Shown here: positions 17,664 to 29,334 of the stretch, one piece after another
How positions within the stretch are numbered: the stretch's first letter is position 1
Layout of the letters: every line of letters starts with the position of its first letter
Source: Bombella mellum
GTDB lineage: Bacteria > Pseudomonadota > Alphaproteobacteria > Acetobacterales > Acetobacteraceae
Length of the DNA: 64,000 nt
Assembly: GCF_014048465.1 (NCBI RefSeq)
Contig: NZ_PDLY01000003.1
Location: 304,037 to 368,036, forward strand
Reading direction: 5' to 3'
Made by a program: the position numbers and the translations under genes
Notes under the pieces: generated by a model
Seen by the model: only the letters and a program-made list of their open reading frames with translations
What the model was told of the DNA's origin: nothing
Database searches by the model: none

Positions 17664-20600
17664 TTAGAAGGTGCCGTGGAAATAGGATTGCAGCGGAGCC
17701 ACATCCGGTTTCTTCTGTTTCAGGACAGAAATGGCATAGGTGACGGCCCTGGCACCGGCGATGGTCGTGTAATGCGGCACGTTCATCGTCAGGGCGGAGC
17801 GGCGGATGTCAAAGCTGTCCCGGGCGGACTGGCCACCCTGGGCGGTGTTGATGACCATCTGTACTTCGTTGGACCGGATGGCATCCACGCAGTGCGGGCG
17901 GCCTTCCAGTACCTTGTTGACACGGGTGACGGGAATGCCGGCTTCCTTCAGCCGGTCTGCCGTGCCACGGGTGGCAAGGATGGTGAAGCCCATCTCCACC
18001 AGCTTGCGGGCCAGTGGCTGCACATGGGCCTTGTCACTTTCCCGGACGGAGAGGAAGACGGTGCCTGCCTGAGGCAGCCTCACGCCAGCGGCCAGCTGGG
18101 ATTTGGCAAAGGCCATCTCGAAGTTGGCATCCAGCCCCATCACCTCACCGGTGGAGCGCATTTCCGGACCGAGGATCGTGTCAACGCCGGAGAAGCGGTT
18201 GAAGGGGAAGACCGCTTCCTTGACGGCCACATGCGGTGCGACGGACCGGCCCTCCAGCGGGAACTCGGACAGTCTGGCACCGGCCATGATGCGGGCACCG
18301 ATCTTGGCGACCGGCACACCCGTGGCCTTGGCCACGAAAGGCACCGTGCGGGAGGCACGGGGATTGACCTCAAGAACGAACACCTCGTCATTCTTGATGG
18401 CGAACTGCACGTTCATCAGGCCACGGATGCCCAGCTCACGGGCCATGGCTTCGGTCTGGGCCTTCAGCTCCGTCACCAGGGCCGGGGAGAGCGTGTAGGG
18501 CGGCAGGGAACAGGCAGAGTCGCCGGAATGGATGCCAGCTTCCTCGATATGCTCCATCACCCCGGCGACATAGACATCATGACCGTCAGCAATGCAGTCC
18601 ACGTCAGCCTCGATGGCCTCGTTCAGGTAGTGGTCCAGCAGGACCGGCCCGGTGGAGACATCCTCACCGGCGGCACGCAGGACGGTGTTGAGGTAATGGG
18701 AGAGACCGGCCCTGTCATAGACGATCTCCATTGCACGGCCACCCAGCACGTAGGAGGGACGGGCCACGACCGGATAACCGACCTCCTCGGCGATCTTCAG
18801 GGCCTCGTCGGGGGTGCGGGCGATGCCGTTGCGGGGCTGACGCAGGCCCAGCTTGCGCAGCATGGCCTGGAAGCGTTCCCGGTCCTCGGCACGGTCGATG
18901 GCATCGGCCGGGGTGCCCAGCAGGGTGATGCCCGCTTCCTCCAGCGCACGGGAGAGCTTGAGCGGGGTCTGGCCACCATACTGCACGATGCAGCCCAGAA
19001 CGGTACCGTTCGTCATCTCCTTCTTCACGAGGCTGATGACGTCCTCGGCCGTCAGCGGCTCGAAATAGAGGCGGTCGGACGTGTCATAGTCCGTGGAGAC
19101 GGTTTCCGGGTTACAGTTGACCATGATCGTCTCGAAACCGGCCTCACGCAGGGCGTAGGCGGCATGGACGCAGCAGTAGTCGAACTCGATGCCCTGACCG
19201 ATCCGGTTGGGGCCGCCGCCGAGGATGACGATTTTCTTCCTGTCCGTCGGGCGGCTCTCACAGTCCGGGATGCCGAAGCCCCCTTCATAGGTGGAATACA
19301 GGTAAGGCGTGTCGGAGGAGAACTCGGCCGCACAGGTGTCGATCCGGCGATAGACGGGCAGCACGTCCAGTTTCGTGCGCAGGGCGACGACGTCCTTCAC
19401 GCTTTTGCCGCTCAGGCGGGCAAGCTGCTGGTCGGAGAAGCCCTGGGCCTTGATCTGGCGCAGGCTGATGGCGTCATCTGGCAGGCCGTTCGCCTCGATC
19501 TCACGTTCCGTTGCAATGATGCCTTCCAGCTGGCGGAGGAACCACGTCTCGAAATGGCAGGCTTCCTGAATGTCCTCCAGTGAGAGACCGGCCCGGAAGG
19601 CCTGGGCGGCCATGAGGATGCGCTCCGGCCGTGGCTCGGAGAGGGCTGCACGGTAGGCATCCGGGGAGCCATCGCCGGGAGCTTCCACGGGGTCCAGACC
19701 TGTCAGGCCCGTCTCCATGGAGCGCAGGCCCTTCTGGAGGGATTCGGCGAAGCTGCGGCCCACGGCCATCGCCTCACCGACGGACTTCATGGAGGTGGAG
19801 AGCAGGGCCGGCGTGCTGGGGAACTTCTCGAAGGTGAAGCGGGGAATCTTCGTGACGACATAGTCGATCGTCGGCTCGAAGCTGGCCGGAATGGTGCCAG
19901 TGATGTCGTTCGTCAGCTCATCCAGCGTGTAGCCCACGGCCAGTTTGGCGGCGATCTTGGCGATCGGGAAGCCGGTGGCCTTGGAGGCCAAGGCGGAGGA
20001 GCGGGACACGCGGGGGTTCATCTCGATGACGACCATGCGGCCATCCTTCGGATTCACGCCGAACTGCACGTTGGAGCCACCCGTCTCCACGCCGATGGCC
20101 CGCAGGCAGGCGATGGAGACATCACGCATCCGCTGGTATTCCTTGTCCGTCAGCGTCATGGCCGGGGCCACGGTGATGGAATCCCCGGTATGGACGCCCA
20201 TCGGGTCGATGTTCTCGATGGAGCAGACGATGATGCAGTTGTCCGCCACGTCACGGACCACCTCCATCTCGTACTCTTTCCAGCCGATGACGGATTCTTC
20301 GATCAGCACCTCGGTGGTGGGGGAGGCATCCAGCCCGCTGGCCACGATCTGTGAGAATTCCTCCCGGTTATAGGCGATGCCGCCGCCAGAGCCGCCCATG
20401 GTGAAGGACGGACGGATGATGGCGGGCAGGCCGATATGCTCTAGGGCCGTGCGGGCCTCGTCCAGCGTGTGGGCGATGGCACTGCGGGGGCTTTCCACGC
20501 CGATGGCATCCATGGCCTCACGGAACTTCAGGCGGTCCTCGGCACGGTCGATCACGTCAGCCCGTGCGCCGATCAGCTCCACGCCGTGCTTTGTGAGGAA

Positions 20601-20918
20601 GCCGGACTTGTCCAGTGCCATGGCGGCATTCAGGGCCGTCTGGCCACCCATGGTCGGCAGGACGGCGTCGGGCTTCTCCTTGAGGATGATGCGCTCGACA
20701 AATTCCGGCGTGATGGGCTCGATGTAGGTGGCATCGGCCAGACCGGGATCGGTCATGATGGTGGCCGGGTTGGAGTTCAGGAGGATGACACGGTAGCCTT
20801 CCTCCTTCAGGGCCTTGCAGGCCTGTGCGCCGGAATAGTCGAACTCGCAGGCCTGCCCGATGACGATGGGGCCAGCACCGATGATGAGGATGGAGCGGAT
20901 GTCTGTGCGTTTGGGCAT
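17664..20918 (-). CDS. carB: Carbamoyl phosphate synthase large subunit
   Basis: A 1084-residue enzyme that makes carbamoyl phosphate for arginine and pyrimidine synthesis from bicarbonate, ATP and ammonia delivered by CarA. Two homologous ATP-grasp halves are seen, each beginning with a Gly-rich dinucleotide-like motif ([21 protein letters not shown] and [19 protein letters not shown]). The C-terminal MGS-like allosteric domain covers about 935-1075 ([28 protein letters not shown]). Length is normal. It starts 3 bp after the carA stop. A 646-residue antisense frame across it is a shadow of codon bias. Confidence 0.97.
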   Translation of the reverse strand: MPKRTDIRSILIIGAGPIVIGQACEFDYSGAQACKALKEEGYRVILLNSNPATIMTDPGLADATYIEPITPEFVERIILKEKPDAVLPTMGGQTALNAAMALDKSGFLTKHGVELIGARADVIDRAEDRLKFREAMDAIGVESPRSAIAHTLDEARTALEHIGLPAIIRPSFTMGGSGGGIAYNREEFSQIVASGLDASPTTEVLIEESVIGWKEYEMEVVRDVADNCIIVCSIENIDPMGVHTGDSITVAPAMTLTDKEYQRMRDVSIACLRAIGVETGGSNVQFGVNPKDGRMVVIEMNPRVSRSSALASKATGFPIAKIAAKLAVGYTLDELTNDITGTIPASFEPTIDYVVTKIPRFTFEKFPSTPALLSTSMKSVGEAMAVGRSFAESLQKGLRSMETGLTGLDPVEAPGDGSPDAYRAALSEPRPERILMAAQAFRAGLSLEDIQEACHFETWFLRQLEGIIATEREIEANGLPDDAISLRQIKAQGFSDQQLARLSGKSVKDVVALRTKLDVLPVYRRIDTCAAEFSSDTPYLYSTYEGGFGIPDCESRPTDRKKIVILGGGPNRIGQGIEFDYCCVHAAYALREAGFETIMVNCNPETVSTDYDTSDRLYFEPLTAEDVISLVKKEMTNGTVLGCIVQYGGQTPLKLSRALEEAGITLLGTPADAIDRAEDRERFQAMLRKLGLRQPRNGIARTPDEALKIAEEVGYPVVARPSYVLGGRAMEIVYDRAGLSHYLNTVLRAAGEDVSTGPVLLDHYLNEAIEADVDCIADGHDVYVAGVMEHIEEAGIHSGDSACSLPPYTLSPALVTELKAQTEAMARELGIRGLMNVQFAIKNDEVFVLEVNPRASRTVPFVAKATGVPVAKIGARIMAGARLSEFPLEGRSVAPHVAVKEAVFPFNRFSGVDTILGPEMRSTGEVMGLDANFEMAFAKSQLAAGVRLPQAGTVFLSVRESDKAHVQPLARKLVEMGFTILATRGTADRLKEAGIPVTRVNKVLEGRPHCVDAIRSNEVQMVINTAQGGQSARDSFDIRRSALTMNVPHYTTIAGARAVTYAISVLKQKKPDVAPLQSYFHGTF

Positions 20919-20921
20919 GGG

Positions 20922-22301
20922 TCAGGCTCCTGCCTTGCTGGTTGTGCGGGCTGCGGCGCGGCGGTCCATGACGGCGACAAACCGCTCGAAGAGGTAGAAA
21001 CTGTCGGTCGGGCCGGGGCTGGCTTCCGGATGGTACTGGACGGAGAAGGCTTCCTTCACGGTGGAGGCCAGTCCTTCGTTCGAGCCGTCAAACAGGCTGA
21101 CATGCGTTACCCTGACGGTATCGGGCAGGGACTTCTCATCCACGGCGAAGCCGTGATTCTGGCTGGTGATTTCCACCCGGCCCGTCGTGAGGTCCTTCAC
21201 CGGCTGGTTGGCCCCACGGTGGCCACGGTCCAGCTTGTAGGTCGTGCCTCCCAGTGCCCGGGCCAGAAGCTGATGGCCGAGGCAGATGCCGAAGACCGGA
21301 ATGTCCGCCTCCATGACGGTCTGGATGGCCGGGACGGCATAGACGGCCGTGGCGGCAGGGTCGGCGGGGCCGTTGGAGAGGAAGACGCCTTCCGGTTTCA
21401 GGGCGAGGATTTCCTCACCCGTGGCGGTGCCGGGGAGGACATGCACCTCACAGCCAGCGGCCACGAGGCTGCGGAGGATGTTGTCCTTGGCCCCGTAATC
21501 CAGGGCCACGACACGGCGTTTCACGGCCCGCTCGGGGCGGGTGTTGTGCCATGTGGTCTTCGTCCAGCTGCGGGCGGGCTGGGCAACCTCCTTCACGAGG
21601 TCCATCCCCTCCAGACCGGGCCATTCCGCAGCCTTCTGGCGCAGGGCGGCGAGGTCGAAACGGCCATCCTTCGGGTGGAAGAGCAGGGCGTTCTGTGGTC
21701 CCTTGTCCCGCAGCAGGCGGGTGATGCCCCGCGTGTCCACACCGCTGATGCCGGCCCGCCCGTGGGCTTTCAGCCAGTCCTGCAATGGCTGGATGGACCG
21801 CCAGCTGGCCGGGGCGGTGACATCCTCTTTCACCACGAGGCCTAGGGCCGCCATGGTGGGGGCCTCGTCATCATCCCCGTTGGTACCGACATTGCCGATA
21901 TGGGGAAAGGTGAAGGTGATGATCTGCCCGGCGAAGGAAGGGTCCGTCAACGTTTCCTGATAGCCCGTCATGCCGGTGGAGAAGCAGAGCTCGCCTACGG
22001 CACCGTCATTGAAGGCACCAAAGCCACGGCCCCAGAAATGGGAGCCATCAGCCAGTACGAGGACGGCTGTTGCACCTTTGGGGGGCATGTCATCGGTGGG
22101 ATGGGTCATGGCGGATGTCTCCTCTGACGTCTCGTTCAGGTCGGCCAGGGTGATCCCCGGCACATGAAGCAGGGCAGGCCAATGTCTGGTGGGTATCATA
22201 CCAGCCTGTCGCCACTTGCGCACGGCCTCGGTGCTGACACCGGTAAGCTGGGCGATCCTGGCCGCACCGCCCGTCTTCTTGATGAGTGAATCGACGTTCA
22301 T
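20922..22301 (-). CDS. carA: Carbamoyl phosphate synthase small subunit with N-terminal helix-turn-helix
   Basis: A 459-residue frame. Residues about 65-459 are a complete CarA: an N-terminal domain starting TAVLVLADGSHFWGRGFGA, then a class I glutaminase with the catalytic Cys in FGICLGHQLLA and the His/Glu in SVQYHPEASPGP. Fused in frame before it is a Cro/YdaS-like helix-turn-helix (about residues 1-55: AARIAQLTGVSTEAVRKWRQ, IPTRHWPALL). A second start at 22109 (MTHPTDD) has a strong AGAGGAG site 9 nt upstream and alone gives a 395-residue CarA of normal size. Both a fused and a short form may therefore be made. Two copies of a palindrome lie upstream. I recall an HTH family linked to carA (carph-isopro) but cannot check it here. 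Confidence 0.93.
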   Translation of the reverse strand: MNVDSLIKKTGGAARIAQLTGVSTEAVRKWRQAGMIPTRHWPALLHVPGITLADLNETSEETSAMTHPTDDMPPKGATAVLVLADGSHFWGRGFGAFNDGAVGELCFSTGMTGYQETLTDPSFAGQIITFTFPHIGNVGTNGDDDEAPTMAALGLVVKEDVTAPASWRSIQPLQDWLKAHGRAGISGVDTRGITRLLRDKGPQNALLFHPKDGRFDLAALRQKAAEWPGLEGMDLVKEVAQPARSWTKTTWHNTRPERAVKRRVVALDYGAKDNILRSLVAAGCEVHVLPGTATGEEILALKPEGVFLSNGPADPAATAVYAVPAIQTVMEADIPVFGICLGHQLLARALGGTTYKLDRGHRGANQPVKDLTTGRVEITSQNHGFAVDEKSLPDTVRVTHVSLFDGSNEGLASTVKEAFSVQYHPEASPGPTDSFYLFERFVAVMDRRAAARTTSKAGA

Positions 22302-22357
22302 GTGTCTGCTTCCCTGCCCTGTGCCCTGTCTGTCCTGCGCCCGGTCGGGCACCTGTT

Positions 22358-22386
22358 TTCATAGACCAGCATGGCGGGGATGGGAA
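22358..22386 (-). promoter_or_regulatory. Putative carAB promoter
   Basis: Minus strand: -35 TTCCCA (22381-22386), 17-nt spacer, -10 TATGAA (22358-22363). The -35 hexamer is the right arm of the proximal palindrome, so a protein bound there would block it. This places the transcript start about 50 nt before the HTH start codon. Confidence 0.45.
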
Positions 22387-22397
22387 GTTTTTTCCCA
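22381..22397. promoter_or_regulatory. Proximal copy of a 17-bp palindrome before carA
   Basis: TGGGAAGTTTTTTCCCA: 6-bp arms TGGGAA/TTCCCA around a 5-nt spacer. It is identical to the copy at 22431-22447 and overlaps the putative carA -35 element. It is a likely operator, plausibly for the HTH domain encoded at the start of the carA frame. Confidence 0.65.
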
Positions 22398-22430
22398 CAG
22401 GGTGAGGGTGGGGTGAAATTCTTCGCTCTG

Positions 22431-22447
22431 TGGGAAGTTTTTTCCCA
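22431..22447. promoter_or_regulatory. Distal copy of the same 17-bp palindrome
   Basis: Exactly the same 17 bases as at 22381-22397, start to start 50 bp apart, close to five helical turns. Two identical sites on roughly the same DNA face suggest cooperative or looping binding. It lies between carA and the divergent YqeY gene and could affect both. Confidence 0.65.
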
Positions 22448-22508
22448 TATCTGCATCCGTCTCATGAAGACCGCCCTTATCGACAGGAGGGGGCTGGGCT
22501 GTTACCTC

Positions 22509-22536
22509 TTGGACTCCCGTATTCAGAGATTATAAA
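22509..22536 (+). promoter_or_regulatory. Putative promoter of the YqeY gene
   Basis: TTGGAC at 22509-22514, 16-nt spacer, TATAAA at 22531-22536. It lies 24 bp before the ATG at 22560, which leaves a short leader with an AAAGAGGA ribosome site. Confidence 0.55.
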
Positions 22537-22559
22537 CTCATAAGTGAAAGAGGACCATC

Positions 22560-23012
22560 ATGTCGCTCCGTACCCGTATCATGGACGATCTCAAGGCAGC
22601 CATGAAGGCCGGCCAGTCCGACCGTGTAGCGCAGATCCGTGCCATTTCCGCCAAGATCAAGGATCTTGATGTCGCCGCCCGGGCCAAGAGCGGGGAGGTG
22701 AGCGAGGATGACATCCTGCTGGCCCTGCGTTCCATGATCAAGACACGCACGGAGTCCGCCGCCATGTACCATCAGGGCAACCGCCCCGAGCTGGCCGCCA
22801 AGGAAGAGGCGGAAATCGAGACCATCCGCACCTATCTTCCGGCGGAACTCTCCGAGGATGCCCTGAAGGAGGCCATCGCCGAGGCCGTGAAGGAAACGGG
22901 TGCCGAGGGCATGAAGGACATGGGCAAGGTGATGGGCGTGCTGAAGGGCCGCTTCGGTGCGGCCCTGGATGCCGGACGGGCAAGCGGTCTCGTCAAGGCC
23001 TATCTGGGCTGA
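22560..23012 (+). CDS. GatB/YqeY domain protein
   Basis: A 150-residue helical protein of the YqeY family (MSLRTRIMDDLKAAMKAGQ; RKNRPEL-like block NRPELAAKEEAEIETIRTYLP; C-terminal GKVMGVLKGRFGAALDAG). The family resembles the tail domain of the GatB amidotransferase subunit and is thought to touch tRNA or tRNA-dependent amidation; its role is not settled. It is divergent from carA, a conserved arrangement in alphaproteobacteria, and sits before dnaG-rpoD as in many genomes, here with two permease genes between. A strong terminator follows. Confidence 0.92.
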   Translation: MSLRTRIMDDLKAAMKAGQSDRVAQIRAISAKIKDLDVAARAKSGEVSEDDILLALRSMIKTRTESAAMYHQGNRPELAAKEEAEIETIRTYLPAELSEDALKEAIAEAVKETGAEGMKDMGKVMGVLKGRFGAALDAGRASGLVKAYLG

Positions 23013-23040
23013 GGATTTTCAGCCTTTGTGCTGGATTGTG

Positions 23041-23073
23041 AAAACCCCGCCTGTCCCGTCAGGCGGGGTTTTT
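23041..23073 (+). terminator. Rho-independent terminator after YqeY gene
   Basis: AAAACCCCGCCTG / CAGGCGGGGTTTTT with a 6-nt loop. It ends the YqeY transcript. The A-run on the left also makes it usable for the convergent EamA gene ending at 23078. Confidence 0.92.
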
Positions 23074-23077
23074 CGTG

Positions 23078-24031
23078 TCAGTGGTAGGAGTGGGAGGCTT
23101 CGTTGTTCCTGTGTGCCCGGACACAGGCGAGAACCCCGCTGACGGAGAGCAGGAAGGCGGCCGCCTCCCATATGGTGGGGAGACGCTGCTCCCAGAGGAA
23201 GCCGTAGATCAGCGAGAACAGTGTCTCGAACAGGATCATCTGCCCGACCATCGTCAGCGGCAGGAGGTGCGTCATGCGGTTCCAGAACGCATTGGCGATG
23301 GTGGAGGAGAACAGCCCCACGCCGCAGGAGATGAGGATGAAGCGTGTCCAGCCGGTCGTGGGCAGGTGAGTCGGCCAGAGGAAGGCGGCAGGCAGAAGGA
23401 TGACGAGCGACAGGGCCCCGGCCACGATGCCGGTCAGCAGGTTCCATTCTCCGCTGGTGATGTGGTCGAGCTTTTTCAGCCAGTCGGAGTTGATGACGTT
23501 GAAGAGCGTCCAGCCCAGTAGGGAACCAATGGCCATCAGCAGTCCGACGGCCTGGAGGAGCGGGCCGGTATGGTGCAGGGCGGACCCGACGAAGAAGTTC
23601 TGCCATGAGATGCAGAGGATGCCCGCCGTGCTGAGCAGGATGGACGGGACGAGCTGGCGGAGCGTGACGACCGCATCATGACGGAAGATGCCAGCCAGCG
23701 TCACCGTCACGGGGATGAATCCGATGATGAGGGACGGCATGGCCACGCCGCTAAGCTGGATGGCCACGCCCATCATGCTGTAATACCCAACGCTGCCCAG
23801 TATGGCGAGCAGCACGAGCGCACGGAACGCCCCGAAGGTGATGTGGGGCAGCAGCGTCTTCAGCCGTGGCAGGAGGATGAGCAGGGAGACGATCCCGAAC
23901 GTCAGGTAACGCAGCGTGGCAAGCTGGAAAGGCGTGAAGGGAGCGACAAGCTCCGGGGCAAGGAAGGTGATTCCCCAGAAGGCTCCCGCCATGGCACCGT
24001 AGGCGGTGCCAATGAGAATGGACCGTGTCAT
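23078..24031 (-). CDS. EamA/DMT-family permease, copy 2
   Basis: A 317-residue membrane protein with ten predicted helices in two EamA halves (AGAFWGITFLAPELV in the first, LLGWTLFNVINSDWL at the start of the second). The start at 24031 (MTRSILIGTAYGA) aligns with the start of the adjacent paralogue; the frame extends further upstream without similarity. The two neighbours share long near-identical blocks (VAMPSLIxGFIPVTVTL, LLPLTMVGQMILFETLFSL) and clearly arose by tandem duplication. The substrate is unknown; metabolite efflux is usual for the family. The 82-bp gap suggests co-transcription with the upstream copy. Confidence 0.88.
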   Translation of the reverse strand: MTRSILIGTAYGAMAGAFWGITFLAPELVAPFTPFQLATLRYLTFGIVSLLILLPRLKTLLPHITFGAFRALVLLAILGSVGYYSMMGVAIQLSGVAMPSLIIGFIPVTVTLAGIFRHDAVVTLRQLVPSILLSTAGILCISWQNFFVGSALHHTGPLLQAVGLLMAIGSLLGWTLFNVINSDWLKKLDHITSGEWNLLTGIVAGALSLVILLPAAFLWPTHLPTTGWTRFILISCGVGLFSSTIANAFWNRMTHLLPLTMVGQMILFETLFSLIYGFLWEQRLPTIWEAAAFLLSVSGVLACVRAHRNNEASHSYH

Positions 24032-24113
24032 GCAGGCTCGTTTTCTGTCATTGATGATGTGATCGGGGCCTGTTTTGTCGGTACGGTCCTCTTCGTCAAG
24101 GGGGGAGGCGTGT

Positions 24114-25055
24114 TCAGCCGTGTTTTGCCGGGCCGTGGGCACGGACGCAGGAGATCACGCCGCTGATGGCCAGGATGATGGCGCAGCCTTCCAGAAGGGT
24201 GGGGAAACGCTGCTCCCAGAGGAAACCGTAGAACAGGGAAAAGAGCGTCTCGAACAGGATCATCTGCCCGACCATTGTCAGGGGCAGGAGGCGTGTCATG
24301 CTGTTCCAGAAGGCGTTGGCCACGACCGAGGCCATCAGGCCGATCCCACAGGCGATCATGAGGAAATGTGCCCAGCCCGCAGCGGGCAGGTGCTGTGGCA
24401 GCAGGAAGGCCAGAGGAAGCATCAGCAGGGCGAGGGCACCGGTGACGAGGCCGGTCAGCAGGTTCCAGTCATTGTTGGACACATGGTCAAGCCGCTTCAG
24501 CCAGTTGGCGTTCTTGACGACAAACCCCGTCCAGCTCAACAGGGCACAGGCGGCCATGACCAGACCGGCGACCTGAAGAAGCAGGCTGCTGTGATGCTGC
24601 GGGTGAGCGGCGTTATGGAAGTTCTGCCAGGCGATGCAGATGATCCCTCCTGCACTGAGCAGCATGGAGGGAACGAGCTGGCGGACATGCAGGACAGAAT
24701 CATGCCGCAGTGCCCCCACGAGCGTCACCGTGACGGGGATGAAGCCGACGATCAGGGAGGGCATGGCGACCCCGCAGAGCTGCACGGCCGTGCTGAGCAG
24801 GCTGTAATAGACGATGTTGCCCATCAGGCTGAGGCCCAGCAGGCCCCACCATTCGGCTGCTCCCAGATGGGGGAGGAGCCTCTTCAGCTTCGGGGCGAGC
24901 AGCAGCAGGGCGATGACGCCGTAGGTGACAAACCGCACGGAGGCAAGCTGCAGCGGCGCAAAGGGGCCGATCAGCTCCGGGGCGAGGAGGGACAGCCCCC
25001 ACAGTGCGCCCGCTGCTGCACCACATGCGATGCCGGTAAAGGTGGAACGTGTCAT
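24114..25055 (-). CDS. EamA/DMT-family permease, copy 1
   Basis: A 313-residue paralogue of the next gene, also with ten predicted helices (AGALWGLSLLAPELI; LLSWTGFVVKNANWL). By eye the two proteins are over half identical along the full length, with the best match in the second and last helices, so this is a fairly old tandem duplication with divergence at the loops. It is divergent from dnaG with 127 bp between. The transported molecule cannot be read from the sequence. Confidence 0.88.
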   Translation of the reverse strand: MTRSTFTGIACGAAAGALWGLSLLAPELIGPFAPLQLASVRFVTYGVIALLLLAPKLKRLLPHLGAAEWWGLLGLSLMGNIVYYSLLSTAVQLCGVAMPSLIVGFIPVTVTLVGALRHDSVLHVRQLVPSMLLSAGGIICIAWQNFHNAAHPQHHSSLLLQVAGLVMAACALLSWTGFVVKNANWLKRLDHVSNNDWNLLTGLVTGALALLMLPLAFLLPQHLPAAGWAHFLMIACGIGLMASVVANAFWNSMTRLLPLTMVGQMILFETLFSLFYGFLWEQRFPTLLEGCAIILAISGVISCVRAHGPAKHG

Positions 25056-25182
25056 GAAGGCCCGCTCTCTGCTTCTGGAATGGATGGAGTGACCTGTCGT
25101 GTGTTGAAGCTCGGGCCGCTTTCGTCAAGGGTGAATCGGGAGCATCTTCCTTTTTGGGGGGGAGAGTGTCACAGTGGGGCGC

Positions 25183-27048
25183 ATGGCCATAGACACCGTG
25201 TTTCTTGATGAACTGCGCCAGCGGACATCCCTCACATCCCTCTTCGGCAGGCGCAGCAAGCTGGTCCGTTCCGGGCGGAACTGGAAAGCCTGCTGCCCCT
25301 TTCACGGGGAAAAGACGCCCTCGCTCTACATCTATGACGATCATTACCACTGCTTTGGCTGTGGGGCGCATGGCGATGCGATCAGTTACGTCATGCAGAG
25401 TGAGGGGGCCGGGTTCCGTGAGGCTGTCGAACGGCTGGCATCGGAAGCCGGGATGGAGGTTCCGGCGGATGACCCGCAGCAGGTCGAGAAGGCCCGTGTC
25501 CGGCAGACGCTTCATGACGTCATGGAGGCCGTGCAGGCGGTCTATCGCAGCAGGCTCTACCAGCCGGAAGGCCGTGCGGGGCTGGATTATCTCCAGAAAC
25601 GGGGACTGAGCAGGGACACGCTGGAGCGTTTCGGGCTGGGCTGGTCCGGTGAGGGACGCTCCCTGCTGAAAGCTCTGGAAGGAAAGAACATCACGGCGGA
25701 GACGCTGGTCCAGGTCGGGCTGATGCGGACGGACGAGGCGGGCCGTCCCAGGGGCGAGCTGTTTTTCAACCGTGTCATGTTTCCCATCCGGGACAGGAAG
25801 GGGCGCATCATATCCTTCGGCGGGCGCACCCTGGGGGATGGACAGCCCAAATATCTCAATGGCCCGGAGACGGACATATTCTCCAAACGGCGGACGCTCT
25901 TCAACATCGATCAGGCCCGGCAGGCCGTCCATAAGGGGGCGCAGGCCGTCGTGGTGGAAGGCTACATGGATGTCATCGCCATGGCGCAGGCGGGGTTTGG
26001 CGGAGCGGTGGCTCCGCTGGGGACGGCCCTGGGGGGCGAGCAGCTGGAACTGCTCTGGCGGATGACGGACACGCCCGTCATCTGTTTCGACGGAGACGGG
26101 GCCGGCCAGCGTGCGGCCCTGCGGTCCTGCGAGGTGGCCCTGCCCCTGCTGAAGGTCGGGCGCAGCCTGCGGTTCTGCCGTCTTGAGGGAGGAGACGATC
26201 CGGACTCCCTCATCCAGCGGGAAGGGGCGCAGGGCATGGAGAGCCGTCTGGCCAGTGCCCGCCCGATGGAGGAGGAACTGTTCGGCCTGCTGACGGCGCA
26301 GGAGCGGGACCCGACGCCGGAACGCCGTGCGGCCCTGCGGAAGAGGCTCTATGAACTGAGCCAGATGATTCCGGACAAGCTGCTGGCCAGCGAATATGCC
26401 AGCACGCTGAACGGCATGTTCTTTGCCCGCTACCGTCGGCAGAAGACGGGAAGGGGGGATGTCCGGGGAGCCGTGGGAGCCGTGGGAGCCGGGATGGCCC
26501 CGGTCATTCCGGTTTCGGGACGGCGGATGGTGGCGGAAGGCCGTGGAGAAAGGCTGAACATCCTGACGGCCATCCTGCTGCAGTATCCCGAGATACTGCC
26601 CGGCATCGACCGGGACTATAACGGCCTGTCCCTGCCGGAGCCGCTCTCATCCATCCGCACGGCCATACTGAGCTGGGCGGACGAATGTGAGGGTGCGCTG
26701 ACGGCGGAAGGCTGCAGGGCCTGGATGGATGGGCACGGCCTGTCCGAGGCGGTCCGGCAGGTATGCGGCAGCCCGATGCCACGTCAGATGCAGGTGGAGG
26801 AGGGAGAGGACCGCCTCCAGGCGGCCATGAAGCTCTGGTGGCATTTCTATGCGCTGGAAAATCTCCGGGACCTTCAGGCGAACGTGGAGGAGGAGGTCCG
26901 CAGGACGGTGGACATCCTTCTCCGCTCCTCATCCGAATCGGATGAAACGACGAAGCGGGCCCTGCTGGCGGCCATGCAGGCCCGGCAGGCCGTCCTGTTT
27001 GCCCTGCGGCGGGGTGAAAGCCCGGAGCTTGAGGAAAAAGGGAGCTGA
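25183..27048 (+). CDS. dnaG: DNA primase
   Basis: A 621-residue primase that makes RNA primers for replication. It has the N-terminal CHC2 zinc finger (CCPFHGEKTPSLYIY, then HCFGCGAHGD). The Toprim catalytic core carries VVEGYMDVIAMAQAGF with the key Glu and FDGDGAGQRAALR with the DxD acid pair. A C-terminal DnaB-interacting region ends it. ATG 25183 (MAIDTVFLDELRQR) is the likely start; a GTG 9 nt upstream is in frame. The rpoD gene follows after 151 bp, the classical dnaG-rpoD order. Confidence 0.96.
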   Translation: MAIDTVFLDELRQRTSLTSLFGRRSKLVRSGRNWKACCPFHGEKTPSLYIYDDHYHCFGCGAHGDAISYVMQSEGAGFREAVERLASEAGMEVPADDPQQVEKARVRQTLHDVMEAVQAVYRSRLYQPEGRAGLDYLQKRGLSRDTLERFGLGWSGEGRSLLKALEGKNITAETLVQVGLMRTDEAGRPRGELFFNRVMFPIRDRKGRIISFGGRTLGDGQPKYLNGPETDIFSKRRTLFNIDQARQAVHKGAQAVVVEGYMDVIAMAQAGFGGAVAPLGTALGGEQLELLWRMTDTPVICFDGDGAGQRAALRSCEVALPLLKVGRSLRFCRLEGGDDPDSLIQREGAQGMESRLASARPMEEELFGLLTAQERDPTPERRAALRKRLYELSQMIPDKLLASEYASTLNGMFFARYRRQKTGRGDVRGAVGAVGAGMAPVIPVSGRRMVAEGRGERLNILTAILLQYPEILPGIDRDYNGLSLPEPLSSIRTAILSWADECEGALTAEGCRAWMDGHGLSEAVRQVCGSPMPRQMQVEEGEDRLQAAMKLWWHFYALENLRDLQANVEEEVRRTVDILLRSSSESDETTKRALLAAMQARQAVLFALRRGESPELEEKGS

Positions 27049-27199
27049 CCCCTCGGGCGGCGGGCCTGTGACCTGATTCGGGTGTCTAAAGCACGGAATC
27101 GCAAGTTTCTGGTGTGGCGGTCCTTGACTTGGAGGGCGGGATTAACCAATTCCAAGCTGCCCCACTACTGGCTTTCGAGTAAAGTTGACGGAGAGACGC

Positions 27200-29143
<1,944 letters not shown>

Positions 29144-29150
29144 TCCGGTC

Positions 29151-29184
29151 TGCCGGTAAGGGCCTCGACCCCTGCCGGTTTTCC
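29151..29184 (+). terminator. Weak terminator candidate after rpoD
   Basis: CCGG-TAA-GGG / CCC-CTG-CCGG stem with internal mismatches, followed by TTTT, about 10 bp after the rpoD stop. The stem is interrupted, so the call is tentative. Confidence 0.4.
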
Positions 29185-29334
29185 TTGCTTTCGGGCCATT
29201 TTCGTGCTTGAAGGACGCTTTCCCTGCCGTGCGCTATGGCGGCGCAACGGCTATACCCGGCATTCCCCTCATGGGGCATGTGTTCAGGCCAGCACTGGGC
29301 TGGTCCGGGTTGACCTCATCCGAAGGGAGTTTTC

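Noticed and set aside
17643..19583. Plus-strand frame of 646 residues opposite carB
   Set aside because: carB is certain from two ATP-grasp halves; the antisense frame is Gly/His/Asp-rich with no domain and results from GC-rich codon bias.
27049..27199. Search for a promoter between dnaG and rpoD
   Set aside because: A TTGACT occurs at about 27123, but no acceptable -10 lies 16-18 nt downstream, so I did not annotate one.
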